NCBI GenBank assembly: GCA_963920765.1
Contig: OY987242.1
Coordinates: forward strand, 25,258,002 to 25,322,001
Origin: Ulota crispa
Lineage: Eukaryota; Streptophyta; Bryopsida; Orthotrichales; Orthotrichaceae
Reading direction: 5' to 3'
DNA length: 64,000 bases
Shown: one piece after another, positions 11,176-20,720 of the stretch
Numbering within the stretch: position 1 is the first letter of the stretch
How the letters are laid out: the number at the start of each line of letters is the position of its first letter
Notes under the pieces: generated by a model
What the model was told of the DNA's origin: nothing
The model's database searches: none
The model's input: only the letters and a program-made list of their open reading frames with translations
Translations under genes and position numbers: made by a program

Positions 11176-11560
11176 CCCCTAAACATCCATGAGAACGATT
11201 ATCGTCCTTTGGCCTTGAAAATTCAATCTATACGACAGAAAAAATTTGTTTTTCATCTATTTATTTTTCCAAAGTGATCGTAAACACATGATCCATCATA
11301 GAAGGAAAATAAAAATGTTATCAAATATACGTATATTTTTAGGTAACCCAAAATGTGAGAAAATTTAAAATCACAATGTTTGGTCCCTAAGTGCCCTTAT
11401 TGCAATTTTCATGAGGTTAACGTGCACTATCGACTTTTGAAACTTTTAGAAGCAATACTATTGGTGCACATCAACCAAAACACTGTTGAAGCTACACATT
11501 ATAAACATTGTTCAAGCTACAATGTGGACAGGCCACAGCCACCTAGCAGTCTTTTAAGGG
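11176..11560. mobile_element. 385-bp TTAA element (short subfamily)
   Basis: TTAA at 11,172-11,175, left end CCCCTAAACATCC, right end CTTTTAAGGG, TTAA at 11,561-11,564. The interior is shared with 38,124-38,502 ('TTTTTAGGTA.CCCAAA.TGTGAGAA' pattern and a 'TTTTCATGAGG' block). Confidence 0.65.
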
Positions 11561-11564
11561 TTAA

Positions 11565-12330
11565 CCCCTAAAGGACCAAAGAGCCCAATATGGCCAAAGG
11601 GGGTGCTTGGAGGTGTGAAAGTATACAAAAGAGGCATTTTTAGCTCAAATTTTGGTGTGCCACTCAAGTCCAAAAGGAGTTATTATTTCAAGAAAAAATT
11701 TTGATCGGCTTGTTGTTCCTTGAAACGCATCCTTTGCTCTAGATTCTACATGGAATATGGAAAATATTCTATTTTTTCATCAATTAGGAGAAGAATGTCT
11801 TTGGGCAAACAAAGGGAGCAACTTAGAGAGCAGATGGGATGGGTGCTCTCATGTCTTGTATTGTACAAGGGAGAAGTTTGGTGATGTGTCACTTTTTTTT
11901 TTCTTGATTTGGGCAAGGTTTTTATAGCTCTAAAGTAAGGAGCAGTGGAATCTAACTACTTTGAGTGACCATATCTTTTAGAGTTTTTATCCATTTGTGG
12001 AGTTTTTTTTCCATCAAGTATAGCAAGACACAATCTCATGGGATTAGCCATTAGGTAAATCTTTTTTTTGAAAAAATATTACATGAAAGTCCAAAATCCA
12101 TATTTTGAACTATTGCCCAAATTGGAAAACATGAGATTCTCAACGGTGGGGATTTTGTAGATCTACTTGGATTTGAAATCAAATCGGTTTAAAACATTTG
12201 ATTTATAGTTAGGTATAGAATGACTGGTTTGGAATATGTGATTACTTGTTCAACTTTCCAAAACTCACGAAATGTGTTGAAGGTTTCATGTTGGAGGTAT
12301 GCTGAATTTTCTTAGCAAGACGCTTAGGGG
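11565..12330. mobile_element. 766-bp TTAA element abutting the previous one
   Basis: The left end CCCCTAAAGGACC starts directly at the TTAA (11,561-11,564) that closes the neighbouring element. The right end CGCTTAGGGG is followed by TTAA at 12,331-12,334. The two elements therefore share one target tetranucleotide. No coding capacity seen. Confidence 0.65.
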
Positions 12331-12419
12331 TTAACAATGTTATGCTTCTTGATAAACTGGTTCAATATAGGGATTGAAGGAAATCTACCGAAAAATCTCA
12401 AATATTTTCCGGACCCTAA

Positions 12420-12684
12420 CATAACATTCAGTAGCCTGAAGAGAGGTTGCCTTTCCCTCTCTTCAGGTATCATCCACAAACTTCATCTTAACAAAAATAA
12501 ATAAATAAGTAAATAAATTTCTGACACGTTTGGCCCCTCAACGTGTGTGCACTGAACTAAGCATCCCTTTCATAAACCCTAATGAATTCAGCCAAATATC
12601 CCCATAGCTGAAGAAAGATGTGAAATATTCCATACCATTCTCTTGGAGGGAGAGCAGCCTTTACTAGTGCTACTGAATGTTATG
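12420..12684. mobile_element. CATAACATTCAGTAG MITE, copy 1
   Basis: Ends CATAACATTCAGTAG and CTACTGAATGTTATG flank 265 bp. Inner hairpin 'GAAGAGAGG'/'CCTCTCTTC'. Sister copies are at 24,630-24,897 (inverse orientation) and 25,349-25,631. Confidence 0.7.
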
Positions 12685-13044
12685 GACCAGCAGGTCCAGC
12701 ACTGAACTGAACTCGTCCGACTGAAATCCGAAATCCGCATCTGAGGACGAATCCCCATCCTCTCGGATTTTCTCGGATTTTCTCGCTGCAACGAAATCTC
12801 CGCTTCATTTGTGATTCTGTCGCAACAAAACTGAACCGTATTTGAAGGCCGGGCCACACCGAAGTAAAACGGCGTTTTTTTAGAAAAACCGTGGCGGCGT
12901 TTACTTCTTCGTATAAGCTTAAAAGTAGGTTCTTTTGGTTTTTTACATTCGTGTTTATGTTTTAATTGAAATCGGCAATTTTGAGTTAGAAATCGTTGTT
13001 TCCAAACTTTAAAGTGGATTTTTTTTTGGAAATTGATATAGGGA

Positions 13045-13597
13045 CTGACTAGGTGGACACCCCCATTTGCTAGGTGGACACCCCCATTTGCTAGGTGGAC
13101 ACCCCCATTTGCTATGTGGACACCCCCATTTGCTACGTGGACACCCCCATTTGCTACGTGGACACCCCCATTTGCTACGTGGACACCCCCATTTGCTACG
13201 TGGACACCCCCATTTGCTACGTGGACACCCCCATTTGCTACGTGGACACCCCCATTTGCTGCGTGGACACCCCATAGTCAAATCTTCTAAATTTGAGATT
13301 ATTATTAAGTTGAAATATGAAATAAAATCAAAGCAATAGTTTAGCATACATGTGTGTTTATAAGTGCTCCAAACATATAACAAATTTGCCTCATTTGTGA
13401 CATGGTTAAGAGTCAAACCAATAAATGAAAGGAATAATTGGTTTAATTCCTAACTGTGTTGCAAATGAGGCAAATATGTTGTGTGTTTACGCTTGTAGAT
13501 GCAAATGTACGCTAAAGTATTGTTGTGATTTATTTCATTTTTCAGCGTAATATTAATCTTAAATTTAATAGATTTGACTATGGGGGGTGTCCACCTA
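13045..13597. mobile_element. Foldback element with one terminus multiplied into a tandem array
   Basis: The left side ends in CTAGGTGGACACCCC..ATAGTCAAATC and the right side (13,570-13,597) is its inverse, GATTTGACTATGGGG..GTGTCCACCTAG. The inner arms also fold ('CAAATTTGCCTCATTTG' versus 'CAAATGAGGCAAATATG'). The right side has a single terminal unit. The left side has about 10.7 units. Confidence 0.6.
13049..13273. repeat. 21-bp tandem array, 10 full units plus a partial one
   Basis: The unit is CTACGTGGACACCCCCATTTG. Units 1-3 read CTAGG, unit 4 CTATG, units 5-10 CTACG, and the partial last one CTGCG. Because 21 bp is seven codons, all frames without stops stay open, which produces spurious open frames on both strands. 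No spacers exist between units, so it is not a CRISPR array. Confidence 0.92.
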
Positions 13598-13599
13598 GT

Positions 13600-14083
13600 T
13601 GTTCCCTTGATATATGCACACCAAGAGTTTGTTGTATGCACACCAAGGGTTTGTTGTATGCACACCAAGGGTTTGTTGTATGCACACCAAGGGTTTGTTG
13701 CATGCACATCACGGGGATAAATTTTAGATATTTATCATGAACAAGTTGAATTTGGAAAATTTGAATTTACATTTGGACTTAGAATCCTTCATTTGGTCTA
13801 GAGCCACAGAGGGGGATACAATTGAACATTGCCTAGTGGAATAGCTTAGTTTGTTACAAACAAGTATAAAAGTTATAATTTGCCCCCTAGCTTAGCTTTT
13901 CCACTAGGCGTTGTTCAATTGTATCCTCCTTTGAAGTTCTGGACTAAATAAAGGTCTCTAAATTCAAATGTGAACTCAAATTTCCCAAATTCAACTTATT
14001 GATGGTAAATATATGAAGTTTACCCCCCTCCCCAAGTGTACATATAACGAACCTTAGGTGTACATATATCAAATCCAACTTTT
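13600..14083. mobile_element. GATATATG-family palindromic element with a multiplied left end
   Basis: The interior matches 44,600-45,010 and 57,319-57,716: 'GATACAATTGAACA', 'TTTGCCCCCTA' and 'TTGTTCAATTGTATCCTCC'. The left terminal part contains four 22-bp units at 13,613-13,700. The right end reads ACATATATCAAATCC. Flanks show no clean duplication, as it abuts another element. Confidence 0.6.
13613..13700. repeat. 22-bp tandem array, 4 units
   Basis: The unit is TATGCACACCAAGGGTTTGTTG; the first unit has AGAG in place of AGGG. The unit derives from the terminus of the surrounding palindromic element, in which other copies carry one or two degenerate units. Confidence 0.9.
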
Positions 14084-14109
14084 TTAAGATTTTGACAAGT
14101 TTTTCATCT

Positions 14110-14397
14110 ACACTAAATATTCTAATTAGGTTGTTTTACCTTAGATAGTTACCTCATAAATTATTGCTTGACCACTTGGAAGCGCATGCAACTCTCTATA
14201 TATTAGGATTTCACATGGGTTACGACTTGAACGCAACTAATTTGTTTTTTTGCAGCTTTTTTGATGTTGCAATGTCCTTTTATAAATATTTATTGCAATA
14301 ATTATTGATGAAAATTACTTATGGTATCAAAAAAAACATTTACATAATGTAAAATATCAAGAAATTAGTGTAGGGCAACCTAAATGCACACTGGTGT
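14110..14397. mobile_element. CACTAAATA..AGGTTG MITE copy
   Basis: Left end ACACTAAATATTCTAATTAGG and right end GGGCAACCTAAATGCACACT; shares 'TTGACCACTTGGA' and 'TCAAGAAATTAGTGT' with the copies at 3010, 27,757 and 54,825. Confidence 0.6.
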
Positions 14398-15780
14398 CAA
14401 AATTTAGTCGGTTTTTTTTCTTTTTTTTTGCCATTTCAGCAGTTGACTTTTTATTAATAGGCAATTCTCCCAAAACATTGTTCCTAACTAGTAATGATCT
14501 TTGACCAAAAAATAAGCCCATCACACCTCAAAAGACCTCCAAATGAAGGGGAAATTCTGTTGAGCGTGTTCTAAAAACCTCTTGTTCCAAAATCTTCCTA
14601 TTGCACGACCATTTGGGAAAAACCATCCGTTTATACCAATTGAAAAAGTGCTACCCTTCAACAATATTTTTAGAATTCTGTGAAAAATTTGTTGTCTGTT
14701 TACTTTTCCTCAATAAACTTCATCTCATTCCCAAAATCTTTTCAATTGTCCAAATTCGAAGCAGGACAATGTGGTAAAGCTAGACATCAAGACATCAAGG
14801 GTAGAGTTGGATGGCAAGGGCACAACGGCTTGAGAAAGGCAGAGCAGCTTGAGCAATGCATTTTTGGAAAATATGGAATTTTGCAAGCACCTCTTTAAAA
14901 TGATTTACAAATTGGCCAGGGTTGTGCATGCTTTGGAGAGAGGTGATGGGAATACCATCTAGTACAATTATACAAGAGGGTAATTTCTAAGCAATAATTG
15001 ATAAAGAGTTACTTGTATTCTAAATTGCAATTAGAAACTTTAGATGCATTAATGCATATTGCTTGTGCAACTATTCTCATAGATTGCAAATGTTCACAAT
15101 GACTATAACCAAGTCAGGTGATGGTTGTTGTGGACATTTACAATCATCATGAACCAATTGTTTAAGTCACGTTTTTTGTAATCAATTATGCTTGCAAATT
15201 GACTAAACAAAAAAAAACCAAGTTTTGGGTGCATTCAATAAATACTTGGACATTCAATGTCTCTTGCACCCAACTTTAACAAAAGTTTGAACCCTCCAAG
15301 AGCCCCTTAATTTTTGACTCTCTTAAAATTCATTGAGCCTAAGCTAGGTACAATAGAAGCATGTGTGAAGTGTCTCTATCTCATATGACTTTCCAATTGT
15401 ACGTCACAAAAAGCATGTATACAAAATGCTAATCTAGTCCTTGTATGAAGGACCTTAGCCACATGCACAATTTGAAACAATATAAAAAACATTGCATTGA
15501 CAAAATATGTAAATGAACTCACTAGTCACTATCCAAGTACTTCACTCATTTATACAAATAGAGTAAAATAGAATTTATGGTTCTATTGTACCCACATCTT
15601 TGTCTAATTGGGATGGCATCGCAATATAATTTTCATGATTGCATTGAACTCAAAGGGTGAGCAAAAATAAGAGATTAGGAATTTTATTTGTTATAATAAG
15701 TACATATACTGGGATCCTTCTAGAGACTTTGAAGATGGACTCTTTGAGAGCTCAAAATTTTCCTAATAAAACAGTTGGCT
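14398..15780. other. AT-rich spacer, no gene seen
   Basis: Short open frames only, no splice-supported exon, no clear repeat end. A plus-strand frame at 14,680-14,898 is present, but its composition is that of the surrounding spacer. Confidence 0.3.
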
Positions 15781-15789
15781 CAAAAACAA

Positions 15790-16245
15790 AGTTGGAGCAC
15801 TATGGCGAGCCACAAAGCGTAGGCTTGCCATGTGGTGTAGTGTCCAGGGCTCTGTTCCGTGTATGGGTGCGGATGCTTTAAATTGTGGGGTTCCTACTAC
15901 ACGAATCGATAAAACTGGGGAATGTCAATTAAGTGTAAAATCACGGAGATGCAGGGTGCGTGGAGAAAGGGTTGCTTGGGTGGGAGATTCTCTGGCCACT
16001 CCTCCCTCCCCCTTGCAAGGACCATCAAGCCACCAGGTTCCACGGCTTTAAGGCTTACTTTTTCCCATGCACTGGGCCCAACGACCACCTGGAGGATCCT
16101 ATCCAATCAGCTTCTAAGTCCATTGCCTCGGTGGCTTATGCTGATGATACGTATATTTCTTCTTCTGTGCCAGAATTTGCTACACCAAATGGTGCAGTTA
16201 GGTTGCCCTATACTAATTTCTCCACATTTTGCTCTATTTAAATAA
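15790..16245 (+). pseudogene. Possible relic of a non-LTR reverse transcriptase
   Basis: The plus-strand frame contains SIASVAYADDTYISSS, where A-YADDT is the catalytic motif C of LINE-type reverse transcriptases. The preceding frame (FSHALGP... / HLEDPIQSAS, one frame apart) can be read as a shifted upstream segment. Only about 60 residues can be seen, with no endonuclease or remaining palm motifs. The block is less AT-rich than its surroundings. A chance YADD match cannot be excluded. Confidence 0.3.
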
Positions 16246-17220
16246 TTACCAAGACTACAATAACTTTCATCAATAATTATTTTATGATTATGATGTAAAC
16301 AATATAGAAAAATAAGACCAAAACTGACATTTTTTGGTAATTTATATAAAATTCAAAATAATAACTTTTATTTGAGTTTCTATTATACAAAAATTTAATA
16401 TACAAGTAAGGCAATGTGTAAAAAAATTCAGCCTATTTGGCTGTGTAGATTGTAAGGTTATAATGTTTGAAATGAGAAAAACAATTTTTTTTCATTCTTG
16501 CAAAACAATGTCAGCAAACTTTGAGCCCCCCAAGGAATTTTTTTTGCTCTACACAATAACAAGATTTTTACCATTCACAAGTTTATGAAGTTAGATTCAC
16601 TCATTAAAAAAATTCAAACGCAAATATAGAATCTAGCTTATTCTATATCACTTTGTAATGTAAGGGGGTTCAGTGAATTGGCAATACACTAGTCATTTTT
16701 TCATGATTTCTTGTGCAATGAAGAAATCTATTATTTTAAATCTAAAGGGTGGAAAGTTAGAGACAAACATCACAAATATGCAAAGAAAAAAATTCAAGCA
16801 CTTTGGATTTATAGATTGAAAGATAATAGGGCTTAAAGTTAGAAGAAATTGTATTTCTTGAAACCGCCCAAAAATAGTTAAGAAAGTTTTACTCCTCTTA
16901 GAATTTGATTTGTGAGCTCATTTTCTATTTTTGACAATTGTGTACCATGTTTTTTTAATTACATACTTGCCAAGTTTCAAAAGTTAATGAGGGTTTTAGC
17001 ATATGATTCTCCAAAGATGCCCAAACTGCCCAAGGTGCCCAAATTCTTTTGGGCAACATAACTTTTTACTCAAGCATCTGATTGGAGTTTTTTTTTTTTC
17101 TTTCACACAAAGGTGTTCATTATGTGCACCTTGTTTTCAAATTTTAGAAACATTAGCCAAAAATTGACTTCATAGGAACTTATCCAAACATTCAACCAAT
17201 TGTTGAACGAACTTTTGTGA
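16246..17220. other. AT-rich spacer ending in a solo TTAA-element right end
   Basis: The sequence GATTTAGGGG followed by TTAA at about 17,217-17,230 matches the right termini of the TTAA family. The preceding 250 bp resembles the right arm of 20,721-22,849 ('GCAT.TGATTGGA' and 'GATTCTCCAAA' blocks). No matching left end was found. Confidence 0.35.
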
Positions 17221-17404
17221 TTTAGGGGTTAAGGTACAACTTTTGATGCTCAACTCAAATTACTTCAAAACTTGCAAACCTTGAAACTAATGGTGAAATG
17301 TATGTCAATATTCCAACTTTTCTTTTAAAAATATAACACATATTGCAATTGTTAAGACTTACCCAAAAGTAAAATTGACTCATTTTTTTTAGTTTTTGTC
17401 CGTT

Positions 17405-17480
17405 ACAAGTTACAACATAGTGGATGAATACGCACACATGGATAAACGCGCACACGTGGATGAATGCACACACTTAGACA
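17405..17480. repeat. Three degenerate tandem units of about 20 bp
   Basis: Repeating GTGGATGAATACGCACACA, TGGATAAACGCGCACACG and TGGATGAATGCACACAC. It resembles the terminal arrays at 13.0 and 13.6 kb in form, but the element it may end is not resolved. Confidence 0.45.
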
Positions 17481-17739
17481 GCTAGTTTCATCCTATTTGC
17501 TTTTCCCTCACCTGCATGACGACGTGGCATTATGCTGGGAAGACTTCTAGGAAAAAAATCCTCTGGGAAGTGGAATCTCGGTCTCCTGATAAACTGGGGT
17601 TATATCACTTTTCTAACACATGCCCTCTAGAAAATAAAGATACCCCCCTAAAACCTGCCTTTTAAACTAGCCTGAGGGGAAAACTTTACAAGATAAATAC
17701 AAATAATTCATCACTGTAAGGCGGTTCGTTCAAAGTTTT

Positions 17740-18965
17740 AAATGGTTTTAATTTGGAATTTCTTTTTTTCCAGTTAATTGAAATATTGAGGTGGTCCCTA
17801 TTTTTGTGGGACTTTTTAATTTGCTTGGTAAAAAGTATGGTGTCAGTTGGGTCATGGGAAAAGTTGCAACTTCTGTGTCACTCTTTCCAAACGCGGTGTT
17901 GTGGGATGCGGCACCTTGAAAATGTAAATCAAATGATGGCAAGCCTCCCCCCCAAAAGAAACAAGGGGACGGAGAAGAGCAACTTCGGTGTAAAGAGAGT
18001 TTATTGGGGGTAGTTCTATTATTTAATGGCGGCCGTTCACACTACGTCCCATGTGTGCAAGTTTTGAGTTTTTATTGGGTTGTTAAGTGTAAAAGGGAAT
18101 ATTAAAGAAAGTAAATAATATTTTATATAAAATAGTTTGTGGTAATCTAGGCTAAGGGCATCCCACTGGTGACTCTAACACACTCAAAGTGGATAAAAAG
18201 TGTTGAGGCCCCTCTCAAAATCTTCTCAAGATACTTTGTCCTACCTTGTCTAGTAATGCCCTTCAAGCCACTATCCATCATTATTGATTTTAAGTTTATT
18301 GGACTTTATCCTCTACTTTCCTTGATAAGTGGTCAATTGATTATTTATGGGGCTTGTTGGAATGCAAGGCGACCTTTTTGAAAAGCATGGGTGGAGATCA
18401 AGGGGCTTGAGGGCCAGCCAAAACATATGAAAAACTTTGAAAGAACCCAAACTGGTGGAGATGCTCTAAAACTTGAGTCAAGCTAAATGGTCAAGCTAAA
18501 TGGTCAATCCAAATCTTATGCAAAGAGATTGGACTACTGCTCATATATGTTTGTGGGGTCAAGATGAAAAAGCTTTGAGTTTTTCACAAAAAAAACTAAC
18601 AATAATAACTAGCCCCCTACTCTGGCATTGTACAATTGTATCCTTGTCCGTGGTTTTAAACTAAATTTGGACTTTTGAATCCAAAATCAACATTTCCAAA
18701 TTCAATCTCCTCATAATAAATATCTAAACTCTTACATTTTTTGGAGTGTAAATATTAGAATTTTCCCATTTTGGCTTTGCATCAACATATGCTCACTAAC
18801 CTGAGCTTTTACAGGGTTCTACCTTCTTGGCATCAAAGCTCACATAAGTGTTACCATGTAGACATGCAATGAACAGAGATTTGGAACCTAGAACATTGTG
18901 TGAATTGCCAATGTTTGGCATTCATCAGATTAATAGATTTTAGTGGGACACTGGACTTGAAACAT
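17740..18965. other. Spacer with repeat fragments, no gene recognised
   Basis: A minus-strand acceptor-like site near 17,915 precedes a short open stretch (GAASHNTAFGKSDTEVATFP) that cannot be assigned. 18,600-18,760 is a partial copy of the GATATATG-family interior ('AGCCCCCTACT', 'TACAATTGTATCC'). Confidence 0.25.
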
Positions 18966-19553
18966 ATTATGAATTACCTCAAAAGGGTGGTTTGCACTAC
19001 CGGTATGTTCTTTTAGAATTCCAAGTCCCAATTGGTCAATGAGGCTGGAAATTGAATTGGGACTTTCAGATTCACATCAAAAAGCACGGTTTACATTATG
19101 TTTCCACGTCCGAAGTCTCATTGAAATTTTAAAAGCTAATTGAGACATGAAAATGAAGACTTTAGTTATTCCCACAATGTCTCACGTCCCCGGTTCACTT
19201 AGAAATGCCTACATGGAAGCACCGTTTCTTGTAGTTTTAGTGCCAATATCATGGAACTTTGTTTAAAAGTTGGATTGAGCGAAATGATAATCCAACTTCA
19301 AATACAAGTTCCATCAATCTTTTTGTTTAAAATAACAAAAAAAAGGTTCGTTAGTATTTCTTTTTTCCCTTCATGATTCAACAAAAGTTCAACTTCGTTT
19401 CCAAGTACCACCAATTTATTTGCTAAAATATTCAAAACGTTCTTTTTCTTTTTTTGCTTTTTTATGTTTCCTTTCGTAACCCAGGAAAAGCTCAACTCCC
19501 TTGTTGACGCAAGACTTGCAAAGTTGCAAAGTTGGGGTGTAAGACATAGTATG
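18966..19553. mobile_element. GGTGGTTTGCACTACC-ended MITE
   Basis: Left end AGGGTGGTTTGCACTACC and right end AAGACATAGTATGAACGACCTT form a degenerate inverted repeat related to the ends of 2159-2578. The interior is non-coding. Confidence 0.4.
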
Positions 19554-20716
19554 AACGACCTTAATCCTTAAACAATCAAAAGGTCTTTTGCGACCAGTAC
19601 AATATGGGGTATTTTTCTTGTATTTGGAAAGAATCTACATCTCTACTACATTTGAGATTTGAAGAAGTTGGAGAATAGATCAACTTGGTTCTAGTGAGCT
19701 GCTTGAGATCCCAAATTAAAATTTCTAATTGGTAACAAATGATAATTATAAGCCAGCGTATGTACTATGCCCTATGGTCATTTAAGTGTTAAGTTCCAAG
19801 TTCCTACTCACTTAGATTTATCTAAGTGACATTTTTTTTTGGAAATTTTGGTACAAAGGAAGGCAGATTGAGCTCCAAGAGTTTGTTCTAGTTACAAATA
19901 AAAAAGTAACTTAGAAGATGTGTTTCAAAAAGAATGTATAAACCATTCTAGATCTATTTTAATTTTTAGTTGCTATATACAATCTAACGAAGTTCATATA
20001 CAACGCTCAATTACAATTAATAGAATTGATAATTGGCACATAGTGTAAATTGTCTCTGCATCTTTTGAGCACATATAATAAGTGCTAAGTTTGCTGTTAT
20101 GGAAAATAGATTTAACTTGGAGTTCAAATTCCAACTCGTCGTAGAGGAAAAAAACTGAAAGTGCTCATTTATGCTCCCTTTAACTACTCATGCATAATTA
20201 TAAATCCAAAAATTGTTTTGGTTTGCAAAACATTAGATCATGTTTTCAAAACAACCTGAAGGCTATTTGCAAAAGATGGGGTGATCTTTAAATGTTTAGG
20301 TACATGGAAAATCCAAATCTACATGAATAGTACATATACATCACGTGTGAATCAAGAGCTCATTTATTCTAGTTCCTACATCATGATAAATATTCTAGTA
20401 GGAGCAAATATAGGAATTAAACCCTCAATTAAATCCTTGTCTTCATCTCCATTTTCATATAGAGAAGTACAAGTTTGTAAGAAGAATTTGGAACCATGTA
20501 GGAAACACCAAAAACCAAACAATTTATCAAGAGAAACAACATGATGCATTTGACTACTTATGGACTATTCATACAATTGTGAATTTCTTGTGCCCATGAA
20601 CATTTGCAAGTATTTTATATTTTGCAAACCAGAGCAATATTGGGGTTATTACTTATAGACTTTGACTAATCCAGAAGTAGTTAAATTTGAATTTAGTATA
20701 AACTAAGAGATTGATA
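19554..20716. other. AT-rich spacer, nothing identified
   Basis: I see no exon-like frame, RNA gene or element terminus in this stretch. Confidence 0.3.
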
Positions 20717-20720
20717 TTAT

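Larger units (their letters stand above)
10979..12344. mobile_element. Composite region bounded by CATAACATTGTTAA inverted repeats, holding two TTAA elements
   Basis: CATAACATTGTTAA at about 10,979 and TTAACAATGTTATG at 12,331-12,344 are exact inverted copies. The sequences just outside (10,860-10,978 and 12,345-12,415) match a continuous repeat around 59,225-59,440, which suggests that everything between was inserted. Confidence 0.45.

Noticed and set aside
12588..12857. 89-codon minus-strand protein
   Set aside because: Its C-terminal third is translated from the terminal part of the CATAACATTCAGTAG MITE, and the rest is unsupported.
13049..13273. CRISPR-like array
   Set aside because: The units are directly adjacent with no spacers, and the DNA is plant nuclear.
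13009..13416. Heptad-repeat proteins (GCPRSKW, LLRGHPH, CYVDTPI) on both strands
   Set aside because: All ar­e translations of the 21-bp tandem array, which is seven codons per unit and open in several frames on both strands. There is no gene context.
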